DNA of 64,000 nt from Cypionkella sp. (GCF_028290025.1 NZ_JAQGKQ010000050.1:54424-118423), one strand, 5' to 3'. Counted from the stretch's first letter, positions 53,283 through 62,482 are shown. The notes: generated from the sequence alone by a model not told the origin. Program-made: numbers and translations.

Positions 53283-54386
53283 ATGCCGCTGCGCCGCACA
53301 CCGTTTTATGCTTTGGCTTCGGCTTTGGGGGCGCAGATGGGGCCGGTGGGTGGCGGGTTTATCTCGGCGCATCATTACGGCGACGTGCGCGCCGAGCATC
53401 TGAACACGCGGGCTAATGTCGGGGTTCAGGATCTTTCCACCATGGGGAAAATTGACGTGAAGGGGCCGGAAGCTGAGGCGCTGGTCAATTATCTGATCGT
53501 CAATGATGCGTCGGCGATGAAGGTCGGAGCCGCACGTTACGCCTCGGTTTGTGCGCCGGATGGCGGGGTGATGGACGATCTGACGGTTTTCCGGCTGGCA
53601 GAGGAGCATTTTCTGATTGTTTCAGGCTCTCGCAATCGGTTGAAAATCCGCGATTGGGCGATGCAACACGCGAATGGGCGGCGGGCTTATGTGACGGATA
53701 TTACGGCGGCGATTGCGTTTCCGACGGTGCAGGGCCCACGCTCGCGTGAGCTGTTGGCGGCGGTTATTCCGGATGCGGATTTGAGCGCGCTGAAGCGGTG
53801 GCAGTTCACTTGGGGACATTTTGGCGAGACGCGGGTGATGATCTCGCGCACCGGGGTGACGGGGGAGTTGGGGTTTGAGCTGTTCGTTCCGTCAGATGAA
53901 GCGGCAGGGGTTTGGAACGGATTGATGGCTATCGGTGGGGCGTTTGGCCTGCGGCCTTATGGCGTGCAGGCGATGTTCACGCTGGGTCTGGAAAAGCTGT
54001 ATCCCGCACATGGCATTGACATGGACGAAAGCCTGACGCCGTTTCATGTCGGGACGGATGCGTTCATTAAGTTTGATAAGGGGGATTTTATTGGACGTGA
54101 GGCGTTGCTGCGGGTGCGTGATGCTGGGGTGCCAACGGTTTGGGTCGGGTTGCGGCTGGAGGGCGAGGTTTCGGCGATTGAAGGCGCTGCGGTTATGGCG
54201 GATGGGCGGCGCGTTGGGCATGTCACCTATAGCGATCATGGCTATTCGGTCGGGGCAGTTTTGGCATCGGCGCATATCGAGAAAGCCTTTGCCGTAGAGG
54301 GTGCAGAGCTGACGGTTGGCGGTATTGCAGGGCGGGTGGCGCGCAAGGCGTTTCTCGATCCAGAGGGCGCGCGGCTTCGAGCTTAG
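53283..54386 (+). CDS. GcvT-like aminomethyltransferase family protein
   Basis: The 367-residue protein has the folate-binding GcvT fold: RAEHLNTRANVGVQDLSTMGKIDVKGPEA, RYASVCAPDGGVMDDLTVFRL, ISRTGVTGELGFELFVP and RPYGVQAMFTLGLEKLYPAHGIDMDESLTPFHVG. Members include glycine-cleavage T protein, dimethylglycine and sarcosine-type demethylases and DMSP demethylase. There are no gcvH or gcvP genes nearby, so a methylamine or betaine demethylation role is more likely than glycine cleavage. GGAG precedes the ATG. Confidence 0.85.
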   Translation: MPLRRTPFYALASALGAQMGPVGGGFISAHHYGDVRAEHLNTRANVGVQDLSTMGKIDVKGPEAEALVNYLIVNDASAMKVGAARYASVCAPDGGVMDDLTVFRLAEEHFLIVSGSRNRLKIRDWAMQHANGRRAYVTDITAAIAFPTVQGPRSRELLAAVIPDADLSALKRWQFTWGHFGETRVMISRTGVTGELGFELFVPSDEAAGVWNGLMAIGGAFGLRPYGVQAMFTLGLEKLYPAHGIDMDESLTPFHVGTDAFIKFDKGDFIGREALLRVRDAGVPTVWVGLRLEGEVSAIEGAAVMADGRRVGHVTYSDHGYSVGAVLASAHIEKAFAVEGAELTVGGIAGRVARKAFLDPEGARLRA

Positions 54387-54689
54387 GCAATTTTCAGGCG
54401 AGTTTCAAATCTACAAGAGCCTTGCTTTAAGTTCGTATAATGACGCTGAGAATGGGCGGCATTGCCGTGCCTCTTTTCTGTGTTAACTTCGATCATCACC
54501 CATAGTCGCACCGCCGCACTGTGCAGCGTCCTTTACGCCGTCGGCCATCGTGCCGAACCCGCCTGCAATCGAAAGCTTACGGATTGCTACCGCGAGCGAT
54601 GATCTTTGTCATACAGTGATCCGCTGCCCTCAAAGCCGCGTATCCAACTATAACCCAACAGATTCGCCAAATAGCTCAGAGCATTTGAT
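54387..54689. other. Intergenic region upstream of the membrane hydrolase gene
   Basis: No gene is visible in these 303 bases. The sequence TTAAGTTCGTATAATGACG near 54426-54444 contains TATAAT and could be a -10 box, without a good -35 at 17 bases. Confidence 0.4.
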
Positions 54690-56186
54690 TTGAACCAAGC
54701 TCGCATATTCATTGGTATTTTCGCGCTAGTGCTTAGCCTTGTCGCGGTGATCCAGCTAGAGCAATCGCGGGCGGGATTGCAGATTTCCGACCTGAGCGTT
54801 GGCACAACTCCGGTGACGCTTTATCAGCGCGCGTCCTTGCAGCAGGGCGAGCAGCCCGGACCGATTGTCGTGGTAGCGCATGGCTTTGCCGGATCGCGCC
54901 AGATCATGCAGTCGTATTCTTTGGCTTTGGCGCAAGCGGGATACCGCGTGCTGGCGTTTGATTTTGAGGGCCACGGCCGCAATTCGCAGCCTATGTCGGG
55001 CGATGTGACCTCGGTGGAGGGTACAACCGCGCTATTGGTCGCCGAGACGCGCCGGGTGATCGCCTATGCGCGCAGCCTGCCCGGAGATGCCCGCGTTGGC
55101 TTGTTGGGCCATTCAATGGCGACAGACATCATCGTGCGCGCCAGCATTGCCGAGACGACCGCAGGGCATCCGGTGCAGGCCGTTGTTGCGATTTCGATGT
55201 TCTCGCAGGCCGTCACCGCCGATGCGCCGCAACAACTGCTGGTGATCTCGGGCGCGTGGGAGAGCTATCTGCGCAAGGCCGGGCTTGACGCTGTGCATCT
55301 GGTCGACCCGAATGCTCTCGAGGGCGCGCTGGCCCATTCGGGCATTGTCAGGCGGGCAACGATGGTGGCACCCGGTGTCGAGCATGTCGGCGTGTTGTTC
55401 AGCCCCAGCGCGGTGAAGGCTGCGCAAGATTGGTTCGACGTAGCCTTTGCCCATCAAAGCAAAACCACACCCACCCCGCGCGGCTGGTGGATTTTTGCGC
55501 TGCTCGGGGGCATCGTCTTGGGCTTTTACCCTGTCGTCTCAAAGCAGCCCGCCGCACCTGCAACCGCCCGCATCTCGACCAGCCAGTTTTTGCTGGCTAT
55601 CCTTGTGCCGACGGTCGCAGCGCCTCTTATAATAACGCCGTTTTACCGCAACTTCCTGCCAGTTTTGGTGGCCGATTATCTGATGCTGCATCTGGCGTTG
55701 TTCGGGTTGCTTCAGCTTGCCTTGCTGCGGATTTGGCCGCGCTGGCCCACCAAAGCCGCCGCCCTGTCTGCGCTGATGCTGGTCTTGTGGGGCACCCTGG
55801 TGTTCGGTCTGGCACTGGATCGCTACGCCGCCAACTTCTGGCCTACGCTGCAACGCCTGCCGATCATCGCAGCCCTCTGCCTTGGAACGGTGCCGTGCAT
55901 GGTGGCCGACAGCTATCTGACCCAAGCCGGACGAGCAGCTTTGTGGCGCAGATGTGCGGCAAGACTGGCACTGTTTGCCTCGTTGGGGGTCGCCGCGGTC
56001 CTTGATCCGGGCGATCTGACCTTTGTGTTGATCGTGCTGCCTGTGTTTGTGTTGTTCTTTCTGGTGCATGGCTTGATGGGGCGGTGGATCGCGCAGCGTT
56101 CCGGAGCCTTGGCGGCAGGGCTCGGGCTGGGCCTGTGCCTCGCTTGGGCGCTAGGCGTCAGCTTTCCTTTGTTCGCACCTTCGTGA
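54690..56186 (+). CDS. Membrane-anchored alpha/beta hydrolase with C-terminal helices
   Basis: The 498-residue protein has an N-terminal anchor, an alpha/beta-hydrolase domain (residues about 55-255) with oxyanion VVAHGFAGS, nucleophile elbow GLLGHSMATD (GHSMA) and a His in GVEHVGVLF, then seven or so membrane helices from residue 268 to the end. The TTG start at 54690 is forced by a TAG 18 bases upstream in frame and lacks a strong ribosome-binding site. The combination of a soluble hydrolase with a polytopic tail is uncommon. Substrate unknown; an MFS gene follows after 67 bases. Confidence 0.78.
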   Translation: MNQARIFIGIFALVLSLVAVIQLEQSRAGLQISDLSVGTTPVTLYQRASLQQGEQPGPIVVVAHGFAGSRQIMQSYSLALAQAGYRVLAFDFEGHGRNSQPMSGDVTSVEGTTALLVAETRRVIAYARSLPGDARVGLLGHSMATDIIVRASIAETTAGHPVQAVVAISMFSQAVTADAPQQLLVISGAWESYLRKAGLDAVHLVDPNALEGALAHSGIVRRATMVAPGVEHVGVLFSPSAVKAAQDWFDVAFAHQSKTTPTPRGWWIFALLGGIVLGFYPVVSKQPAAPATARISTSQFLLAILVPTVAAPLIITPFYRNFLPVLVADYLMLHLALFGLLQLALLRIWPRWPTKAAALSALMLVLWGTLVFGLALDRYAANFWPTLQRLPIIAALCLGTVPCMVADSYLTQAGRAALWRRCAARLALFASLGVAAVLDPGDLTFVLIVLPVFVLFFLVHGLMGRWIAQRSGALAAGLGLGLCLAWALGVSFPLFAPS

Positions 56187-56253
56187 TGCGTCGGTTTTAC
56201 TGGCCGCGTCGCAAAGCCGAACCATATCCGCTCATTTCAAAGGCCCATCCCAT

Positions 56254-57516
56254 ATGCCGCAGATCGCCAACGCCGAACCCCGCAACGGTACAAGCCATTA
56301 CCCGCGCGTCAGTCTCTATGCCTTGCTGCTGGCTGCAACGGGGATACCGCTGTACATCCATCTGCCGCAGTTTGCCGCGATCAATCTTGGCATCGGTCTG
56401 GGGACCATTGGCACGATTTTGCTGGTGATCCGGGTGATTGATCTTGCGCAAGATCCGCTGATCGGCTGGGCGATAGATCGCTGGCCGCGCCTGCAAAGCA
56501 CCTTCGCAATGGCCGCCGTGGCTGGGCTTGCGGTTGGCTTTCCGCTGCTGTTTTCGCTGTCGCCCGGCCCAGATGTCGTGGCGCAACTGGTAGCGGCCTT
56601 GGTTTTGCTGTTTGCCGCCTACAGCTTAGGCACAATTCTGCTTTATGGTCGCAGCGCCACCTTGGCCGAGCGGCCTGAACCGCAAGCCCTGTTGACACTG
56701 GCCGCCTACCGCGAGGGCGGCATGTTGGCGGGTGTCATCCTTGCGGCAATGGCGCCGGCGGTTCTGCTGGCTTTGGGGGCGAGTGGGCAAGGCTATCCGG
56801 CCTTTGGCCTGCTGCTGGGCGGGCTCGCGATCCTGACGGCGGCGTTCAGCTTTTCGATCTGGCAGCGCCCGGTGGTCTTGGGTGAGACGTTCTCGCTCGC
56901 CGGTCTAGCCAACGCAGGGGCGCTGCGGATTTTGGTGCTGGCCTTGATCAACAGCCTTCCCGTCGCCATTACCTCAACGCTGTTTTTGTTTTTTGTCGAA
57001 GACCGCTTGCTGCTGCCGGGTAGCGCAGGGGCGCTGCTCACTCTGTTCTTTCTCAGCGCGGGCCTCAGCGTGCCGATATGGACCCGAGCGAGCCAGCGGA
57101 TAGGTGCCAAGACCACTCTGATGATCTCAGTGCCCTTGGCGATTGTGGGCTTTGCCGGGGCGGCCTTTCTAAGTCCCGGCGATTATCTGAGCTTTGCCAT
57201 CATCTGCGTCGCTGCCGGGGCCGCCCTTGGGTCTGACACCATCCTGTTGCCTGCGATGTTTTCGGTCGCACTGACGCGGGCGGGTCTGAAAGCCTCGCTT
57301 GCCTTTGGCATCTGGGCGTTTGCGGGCAAGTTGGGGCTGGCGCTGGCGGCTTTTATCGTGATGCCACTGCTGCAATGGAACGGTTTCCAGCCGGGGCAGA
57401 TCAATTCTGCGCAGGCATTGAACACCCTGAACATTGCCTATACCGTGATCCCCTGCGTGCTGAAACTAGCTGCCCTCGGTCTGGTTATAACGCTGCCGTC
57501 AGAGGATAACTTGTGA
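56254..57516 (+). CDS. MFS transporter, GPH (glycoside-pentoside-hexuronide) type
   Basis: The 420-residue protein has about 12 membrane helices. The N-terminal VIRVIDLAQDPLIGWAIDRWP is the GPH/MelB cation-site motif (D..DPxxG...D), and TLLLPAMF-like DTILLPAMFSVALTRAGLKASLAFGIWAFAGKLG fits the second half. Such carriers bring in sugars or related compounds with a cation. The substrate cannot be told; the upstream hydrolase may supply or use it. Confidence 0.83.
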   Translation: MPQIANAEPRNGTSHYPRVSLYALLLAATGIPLYIHLPQFAAINLGIGLGTIGTILLVIRVIDLAQDPLIGWAIDRWPRLQSTFAMAAVAGLAVGFPLLFSLSPGPDVVAQLVAALVLLFAAYSLGTILLYGRSATLAERPEPQALLTLAAYREGGMLAGVILAAMAPAVLLALGASGQGYPAFGLLLGGLAILTAAFSFSIWQRPVVLGETFSLAGLANAGALRILVLALINSLPVAITSTLFLFFVEDRLLLPGSAGALLTLFFLSAGLSVPIWTRASQRIGAKTTLMISVPLAIVGFAGAAFLSPGDYLSFAIICVAAGAALGSDTILLPAMFSVALTRAGLKASLAFGIWAFAGKLGLALAAFIVMPLLQWNGFQPGQINSAQALNTLNIAYTVIPCVLKLAALGLVITLPSEDNL

Positions 57517-57604
57517 TGCCACACTGCCACCGGCAACACATACAATCGCGACGATTTGCACTGATGATTTCGCGTACCACTGGCGCATCAAACTTTAGAC
57601 CTAG

Positions 57605-57629
57605 GGAACCATGCATCGGATCCCCCGTT
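57605..57629 (+). promoter_or_regulatory. EcfG-type stress promoter upstream of the receiver gene
   Basis: GGAAC (57605-57609), a 16-base spacer and CGTT (57626-57629) match the alphaproteobacterial EcfG consensus GGAAC-N16/17-CGTT exactly. It lies 57 bases before the start at 57686. Confidence 0.7.
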
Positions 57630-57685
57630 AGCCTGTGCTTTGTGAGGTCTCCGAGGCAAGATGGGTGAAACGAGCAGGTATTTAA

Positions 57686-58111
57686 ATGGCTGGACGCATA
57701 TTGATTGTCGAGGACGAGATCATCGTCGCGATGGATCTGGAGGCCACGCTCGAAGACTTCGGGTTTGAAACTGTTGGCATCGCTGCCGATACAACAAGCG
57801 CGCTGCAGCTTGGCGCGCGCAATCCCGACGTGGCGCTGGTGGATGTGAACCTGCGTGATGGCCCTACAGGGCGCGAGATTGGCGCAAGACTGGCACGTGA
57901 CTTTGGGATTAACGTGGTGTTTATCACCGCCAATCCACGGATGCTTGGCGACGGCTTTCCGGGCGCGGTGGGGGTATTACCGAAGCCCGCGGACCCTCAC
58001 ATCATACGGCAAACGGTTGAGTATATTCTTGGTCTGAAAAGCAACCAAGCTCACATGCTCGCGCCGCCGCCAGCGCTGACGATGTTCGGCGCGGTGCAAA
58101 TCCACGCCTAG
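57686..58111 (+). CDS. Single-domain response regulator
   Basis: The 141-residue protein is one receiver domain: ILIVEDEIIVAMDLE with acidic E9/D10, the phosphate site D53 in VALVDVNLRDGPTG, Thr in FITANPRM and Lys in LPKPADP. The FxTxNPxxL pattern resembles the receivers of PhyR and of HWE-kinase partners. There is no output domain, so it would act as a phosphate carrier or sink. It faces the HWE kinase gene tail to tail, 26 bases apart, and has an EcfG-type promoter, suggesting a place in the general stress response. Confidence 0.88.
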   Translation: MAGRILIVEDEIIVAMDLEATLEDFGFETVGIAADTTSALQLGARNPDVALVDVNLRDGPTGREIGARLARDFGINVVFITANPRMLGDGFPGAVGVLPKPADPHIIRQTVEYILGLKSNQAHMLAPPPALTMFGAVQIHA

Positions 58112-58137
58112 GGTCGCCAGTTTAGCGAAGATCAGCA

Positions 58138-59571
58138 TTAAGCATCCCGAGTTTTGACGGTTTGACGTGCGCGCAATAAACTGCTGCGCGGGCAGCTTAC
58201 GTTGACGACGACGCCGTCCGACGTCCACTGCCATTCAATTTGCCCATTCAAATGAGATTGCGCGCTGGCCAGCATCAGCTTGGTGCCAAAGCCTGCAACC
58301 ACAGGCTTCCCTGTGACATCAGGACCGCCCGTTTCGGTCCAAACCAATCGACACTGCGTGTCATCACAACGCGAGAATAGATCAACCTTTCCCGCATCTG
58401 CAGACAATGCGCCGTATTTTTTGGCATTAGTTGCAAGTTCATGCAGGATAAGCGCGAACGGTGTCGCTGCCGCATCGTCAACCGAAACATCTTCGCCGCT
58501 GATGGTGATGCGGCCATCATCCATCGCCAGATAAGGCTTGAGAATTTCGCGGGCGAGGCTGTGCAGCGTCACCTCGCCAGTGTGGGGCCGCGATTGATCA
58601 CTGTGCGGCCGGGCCAGATCATGCGCACGCCCCAGCGAGGCAATCCGGGCTTGCAGATCGCGCGCAAAGGCCGCGGATTCTGGCGCACGTCGCCCCGACA
58701 ACCCGATAAGGCTTTGAATGATCGCAAAGATATTCTTTATCCTGTGACTCAGCTCCTGACTGAGCAATTCAACGTAGGCAGCCGCCTTCTTGGTGTCATT
58801 GATGTCAGTGCAAGTGCCCAACCAGCGCACGATCTGGCCGCTATCGTCACGCACTGCACGGGCGCGGCCCAAAACCCAGCGATACTCGCCTGAATTGTGG
58901 CGCAGCCGATATTCGATCTCGTAAGGCGCACCGGTCGCCAAGGAATGCTCCCAACGCTGCCACGCCCGCGCTTGATCATCGGGGTGAAACATGCCGTTCC
59001 AGCCCTCGCCATCGGTGCTGCCAGGTGGCACGCCGGTGAAATCATACCAGACGGCATTATAGTAATCGTGGAAGCCGTCAGGTCGGGTCGACCAAACCAT
59101 TTGCGGCATCGCATCGGCAATCGCCGCAAAGCCTAAGGTCTGGGTGCCTGTCATGTCTTCAACGTGCAACGCGTCATTGTTGCGCGAAAGTTCGACCAGA
59201 ACGCCCGACACATTATGCGCCCCAATATGCACGCCGCGCATCACAAAAGGCCGCATTGTTCCATCTGCAACATTCAATCGAAGCGTAAAGTCAAAGCTGG
59301 ACTGATCGGCGCCTGCAAGATGCGCCGAAACCTGAGCGCGGTCTGACGGGTGAACGCGGTGCAGAAACAGATCAATCGGGATTTCTGCGGGATCGCTAAA
59401 CCCAAGCCGCTGCTTCAACGCATCAGTGACCACCAAACCCGCAAGGGTTGAGCCAAACGGATAAACGCCCGCCGCTGTCTGCGACGCGGCTTCGGTCCCA
59501 TACGGGTTTTCCGGCACAGCGTTGGCTTCGGCCATTGACTGTTGCGGGCCGCCGTAGCGCGTTGAAGACAT
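58138..59571 (-). CDS. PAS-domain HWE-family sensor histidine kinase
   Basis: From ATG 59571 the protein is 477 residues without membrane helices. A PAS-like segment (about 30-140) precedes a clear PAS/PAC domain (MPQMVWSTRPDGFHDYYNAVW ... GEYRWVLGRARAVRDDSGQIVRWLGTCTDI). The H-box is ELSHRIKNIFAIIQSLI, the N-box HELATNAKKYGALS, and VWTETGG holds the W-x-E of HWE kinases. Proteins of this type feed the PhyR-NepR-EcfG stress pathway or light/redox sensing. The longer frame to 59805 has no domain support; the ribosome-binding site is weak. Confidence 0.87.
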   Translation of the reverse strand: MSSTRYGGPQQSMAEANAVPENPYGTEAASQTAAGVYPFGSTLAGLVVTDALKQRLGFSDPAEIPIDLFLHRVHPSDRAQVSAHLAGADQSSFDFTLRLNVADGTMRPFVMRGVHIGAHNVSGVLVELSRNNDALHVEDMTGTQTLGFAAIADAMPQMVWSTRPDGFHDYYNAVWYDFTGVPPGSTDGEGWNGMFHPDDQARAWQRWEHSLATGAPYEIEYRLRHNSGEYRWVLGRARAVRDDSGQIVRWLGTCTDINDTKKAAAYVELLSQELSHRIKNIFAIIQSLIGLSGRRAPESAAFARDLQARIASLGRAHDLARPHSDQSRPHTGEVTLHSLAREILKPYLAMDDGRITISGEDVSVDDAAATPFALILHELATNAKKYGALSADAGKVDLFSRCDDTQCRLVWTETGGPDVTGKPVVAGFGTKLMLASAQSHLNGQIEWQWTSDGVVVNVSCPRSSLLRARQTVKTRDA

Positions 59572-59827
59572 GCTGTTGTTCCGAAAACAAAATTGTGAAG
59601 GGGAATGCTTAACATCTCTGTCAATTCCCGCAAAGCGGCAACAGTCGGCGTGGCAGAGGTTACTCTGCGCCCGGTACACTGTCCAAAATCCTGCCACCGC
59701 TGTCGCGTCAATGCGATTTGTAGCAGACATTGCCCTGATAATTGAAATATGTTTGAGGAGCGGCACAATCGGTGCGCTGCCGGAAGGCGGGTTGAGCGTA
59801 ATCAAAGGGGCGCCAATTGGGGGCGCC
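59572..59827. other. Divergent intergenic region between the HWE kinase and the small secreted protein
   Basis: No gene is seen. It should carry the kinase promoter. Two GGCGCC sites (about 59806-59828) flank AATTGGGG just before the EcfG-like promoter. Confidence 0.45.
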
Positions 59828-59852
59828 GGAACTTTTCCCTCTGCCTGATGTT
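59828..59852 (+). promoter_or_regulatory. EcfG-like promoter upstream of the 183-aa secreted protein gene
   Basis: GGAAC (59828-59832), 16 bases, then TGTT (59849-59852) differ from the consensus at one -10 base. The start codon at 59888 is 36 bases downstream. Confidence 0.5.
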
Positions 59853-59887
59853 ATTGCAACGAAACTGCACACGAAAGGATTTATCCA

Positions 59888-60439
59888 ATGTTTCGCACTT
59901 TTGTCTGCATGGCCTTTCTGGCCGCTTCACCCGCATTTTCGCAGACCGCCAGCGATGACCAACCCTCGGCTGAAAACTGGTGGGACACCGTTGGCGCGGG
60001 GTTTTTCAGTGACAAGGGCCTGACCCTTCTGCGGTCCGAGCATGAGATCCGGGCGCACTGGACGGGGTTGAGTGCGGACGATCAGGCGGCCGTGCTGCAG
60101 CGCTGCGGGGTTTTGGCGGCACCAGCTGATGCCACGGGAAGCGGCTCGTCGGTGCAGTCGCAGCAAAGCGGGTCGAACACCGAAGAAGGCGTGACAGAGC
60201 CCGGGCAGAGTGCGGACGGGGGCAATCGTGCCGCAGGCGAAGCTCTGCCCAGCACCGATGACGCGGCAACTGCGACCCCCGGCACCACCAATCAGACCTC
60301 CATCACCGGGGCGACAGAGGGTCAAGAGGTGCACAATCCTGCGAACGGCACTGAGCCATATACCGGACTCGCTGGCAGCATGGGCCCGAATGATGACCAG
60401 TTCCGCTCTGTCTGCAGCGTCATTGCTCGCATCCACTAG
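59888..60439 (+). CDS. Small secreted protein of unknown function
   Basis: The 183-residue precursor has a signal peptide (MFRTFVCMAFLAASPAFS). A short folded part follows (residues 28-75: SAENWWDTVGAGFFSDKG, LRSEHEIRAHWTGLSADDQAAVLQRC), then a low-complexity Ser/Gly/Thr/Glu region to about 150 and an end with CSVIARIH; the two cysteines may pair. AAAGGA precedes the ATG. The likely stress promoter upstream suggests an envelope role in stress. Confidence 0.72.
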   Translation: MFRTFVCMAFLAASPAFSQTASDDQPSAENWWDTVGAGFFSDKGLTLLRSEHEIRAHWTGLSADDQAAVLQRCGVLAAPADATGSGSSVQSQQSGSNTEEGVTEPGQSADGGNRAAGEALPSTDDAATATPGTTNQTSITGATEGQEVHNPANGTEPYTGLAGSMGPNDDQFRSVCSVIARIH

Positions 60440-60445
60440 GTTTCT

Positions 60446-60748
60446 TTGGGCCGGACTGCGGTCGAGGGTTCGCACTTTCTGCTGCAGTTGCCATCGGAGG
60501 AAGTGCAGAAGTTTTGCGCCGAGGTTCGCTCTCGGTGGGGCAGGTGCGGGCGTTGCTTGGCTCGCATCCCATGCTGGGCGCGCTATGAAGCAAAACCTCT
60601 CGGTGCGTGAGGCCGAGAAGCTGGTCAAACCAGCCGGTCCCCCGGGGCGAACAGATCGGGGAAGGGCAAGCTTACAGTCAGCTTTGACAGCCCAGAAAAA
60701 TTTGCGTTTCTGTGGGACATCTTATCGAAAGCAAGGCGGCACAGGTAG
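60446..60748 (+). pseudogene. Decayed parB/repB fragment
   Basis: Four successive segments in different frames match ParB in order: LLQLPSEEVQKFCAE (from about 60479), LSVGQVRALLGSHP (60529-60570), KQNLSVREAEKLVKPAG (60588-60638) and GKLTVSFDSPEKFAFLWDIL (60665-60724), ending at TAG 60746. Frames shift between each, and the segment that normally lies before GKLT is deleted. This covers the ParB central HTH end and C-terminal dimerisation region; the ParA-box and CTPase part is absent. It is a relic, not a functional gene. Confidence 0.7.
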
Positions 60749-60784
60749 AGCAACCGCATTTGCAACGGTGCTACAAACAACCGT

Positions 60785-61303
60785 CTAGCCTGCGCTGAGC
60801 GCGGCGACACCTGCGTCCAGATAGATTTTGAGCCAAGGGGTATACAGGGCCGGATGGGCGCTGACTTGACCGACAAGTTGCGTGCGTGGCACCCATTTGG
60901 TCTGCATCACTTCCGCCGAGTTCAGCGCAAGCGGCAGCTCGCGCGAAGCTTCTGCCACAAAGATTTCCACCATCTCATGCTCCGTCAGACCGCTGCCCAC
61001 ATCTGCGCGGTATTCGATTTGGCCGACAGGTTGCAGCGCAAGCCCGGTGATGCCCAGTTCTTCGCGCAAGCGGCGGTTGGCGCAATCCATTGGGTCTTCG
61101 CCCCAGCGCGGATGCGTACAGCAGGTGTTGGTCCACAGTCCCGGCGTATGGTATTTGCCCAAGGCGCGGCGTTGCAGCAGGGTCTTGTCGCCGTCCATCA
61201 CGAACACCGACACCGCGAGATGCCGCAACCCGCGCTGATGGACCTCGAGTTTATCAACCGGGGTCAGCGTGCCATTTGCCCATGCGGGGATCAGTTCATT
61301 CAT
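60785..61303 (-). CDS. idi: Isopentenyl-diphosphate delta-isomerase (type 1)
   Basis: The 172-residue Nudix-fold enzyme interconverts IPP and DMAPP for carotenoid and bacteriochlorophyll tails. It has GLWTNTCCTHPRWGE with the catalytic Cys, ANRRLREELGI (Nudix helix) and GLTEHEMVEIFVAE with the catalytic Glu. The start overlaps the bchP stop by ATGA, the arrangement seen at the end of the bchG-orf428-bchP-idi string in Rhodobacter. Confidence 0.94.
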   Translation of the reverse strand: MNELIPAWANGTLTPVDKLEVHQRGLRHLAVSVFVMDGDKTLLQRRALGKYHTPGLWTNTCCTHPRWGEDPMDCANRRLREELGITGLALQPVGQIEYRADVGSGLTEHEMVEIFVAEASRELPLALNSAEVMQTKWVPRTQLVGQVSAHPALYTPWLKIYLDAGVAALSAG

Positions 61304-62481
61304 ACATATTCCGGAGGCACAAAGCCCATCAGGTGTCGCACATTCTTGAAACCGATCTTGATATGCGCCAACGGTCGGGCGGAAACCAGTTTCTTGTTCA
61401 TATAAGCCTCAAACGTCAGCTTTTGCACATCAACATCGTGGCACAGGCTGACAAACCGCTCGCGGCGCTCATCCGATTTGTAATAGGCATCCTGCATGGA
61501 TCGCAGCACTTTGAACACCGTGCCGTGCTCTTTCATAAACATCTTGCGCGCCAGCTTCAGCTTGGATGCGCGCCCGGTGGCGAGCGTCGCCTGTGCCGCC
61601 GTAGCCGCCACGCGACCCCCAACCATGGCGTAGTAAATCCCCTCCCCCGAGGAGGGCGCCACCACCCCCGCCGCATCGCCCGCCAGTACCACATCGCGGC
61701 CATTGTCCCAGCGGTCCATCGGACGCAGCGGTATCGGCGCACCTTCACGCCGGATCGTCTCGCACCCCGCAAGCCCAGCCTGCGCGCGCAGATCGGCGGT
61801 GGCCTGTTTCAGATCAATCCCGTCGATCCCCGTCCCCATCCCTACCGAGCATTGATCGCCATGCGGGAACACCCAGCCATAAAAATCGGGGGAAATCTTG
61901 CCGTCATAGATCACATCGCAGCGCCCCGGATCGTAGGAATTGCTGGCCACCGGAGCCTTGATAATCTCATGATACGCAATGACATAGGGGATCTTGTCAC
62001 CCCCCGGAACCTCGGCCTTGGCGACGTTAGATCGCGCCCCATCGGCCCCGATCACCAGCTTGGTCGCCAGCCGCATTTCGGCCCCCGTCGCCTTGTCGCG
62101 GTAAATCACATGCGTGCCGCCCGCGTCCCGTTCCAACCGCAGATAGGTGCCGGTCAGCCGGGTAGCCCCGTTTTCCACCGCCCGCTTGCGCAGGAATTCG
62201 TCGAAATGCTCGCGGTCCACCATGCCGACGAAGCCGTTCTCAATCGGAATATCCACTGCGCGTTGGGTGGGTGAGATCATCCGCGCCGTCTGGATATGCG
62301 CCACCAACTGCGCTTCAGGGATCGAGAAATCCTCGATGAGGCGCGGTGGGATCGCGCCGCCACAAGGCTTGATACGGCCTGCCCTGTCCAGAAAGGCTAC
62401 ATCGCAGCCCGCCCGCGCCAGATCATTCGCCGCCGTCGCCCCCGAGGGCCCGCCGCCGATCACGATGACATCATAGCTCAT
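61300..62481 (-). CDS. bchP: Geranylgeranyl reductase of bacteriochlorophyll synthesis
   Basis: The 393-residue flavoprotein reduces the geranylgeranyl tail of bacteriochlorophyll to phytyl. It has the FAD motif VIVIGGGPSGATAANDLARAG at the N-terminus, KLVIGADGARS in the middle and VLAGDAAGVVAPSSGEGIYYAM near residue 270, all typical of BchP/ChlP. The ATG at 62481 with AGGAG upstream is used; the gene follows the PucC-like gene by one base. Confidence 0.95.
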   Translation of the reverse strand: MSYDVIVIGGGPSGATAANDLARAGCDVAFLDRAGRIKPCGGAIPPRLIEDFSIPEAQLVAHIQTARMISPTQRAVDIPIENGFVGMVDREHFDEFLRKRAVENGATRLTGTYLRLERDAGGTHVIYRDKATGAEMRLATKLVIGADGARSNVAKAEVPGGDKIPYVIAYHEIIKAPVASNSYDPGRCDVIYDGKISPDFYGWVFPHGDQCSVGMGTGIDGIDLKQATADLRAQAGLAGCETIRREGAPIPLRPMDRWDNGRDVVLAGDAAGVVAPSSGEGIYYAMVGGRVAATAAQATLATGRASKLKLARKMFMKEHGTVFKVLRSMQDAYYKSDERRERFVSLCHDVDVQKLTFEAYMNKKLVSARPLAHIKIGFKNVRHLMGFVPPEYV

Positions 62482-62482
62482 G

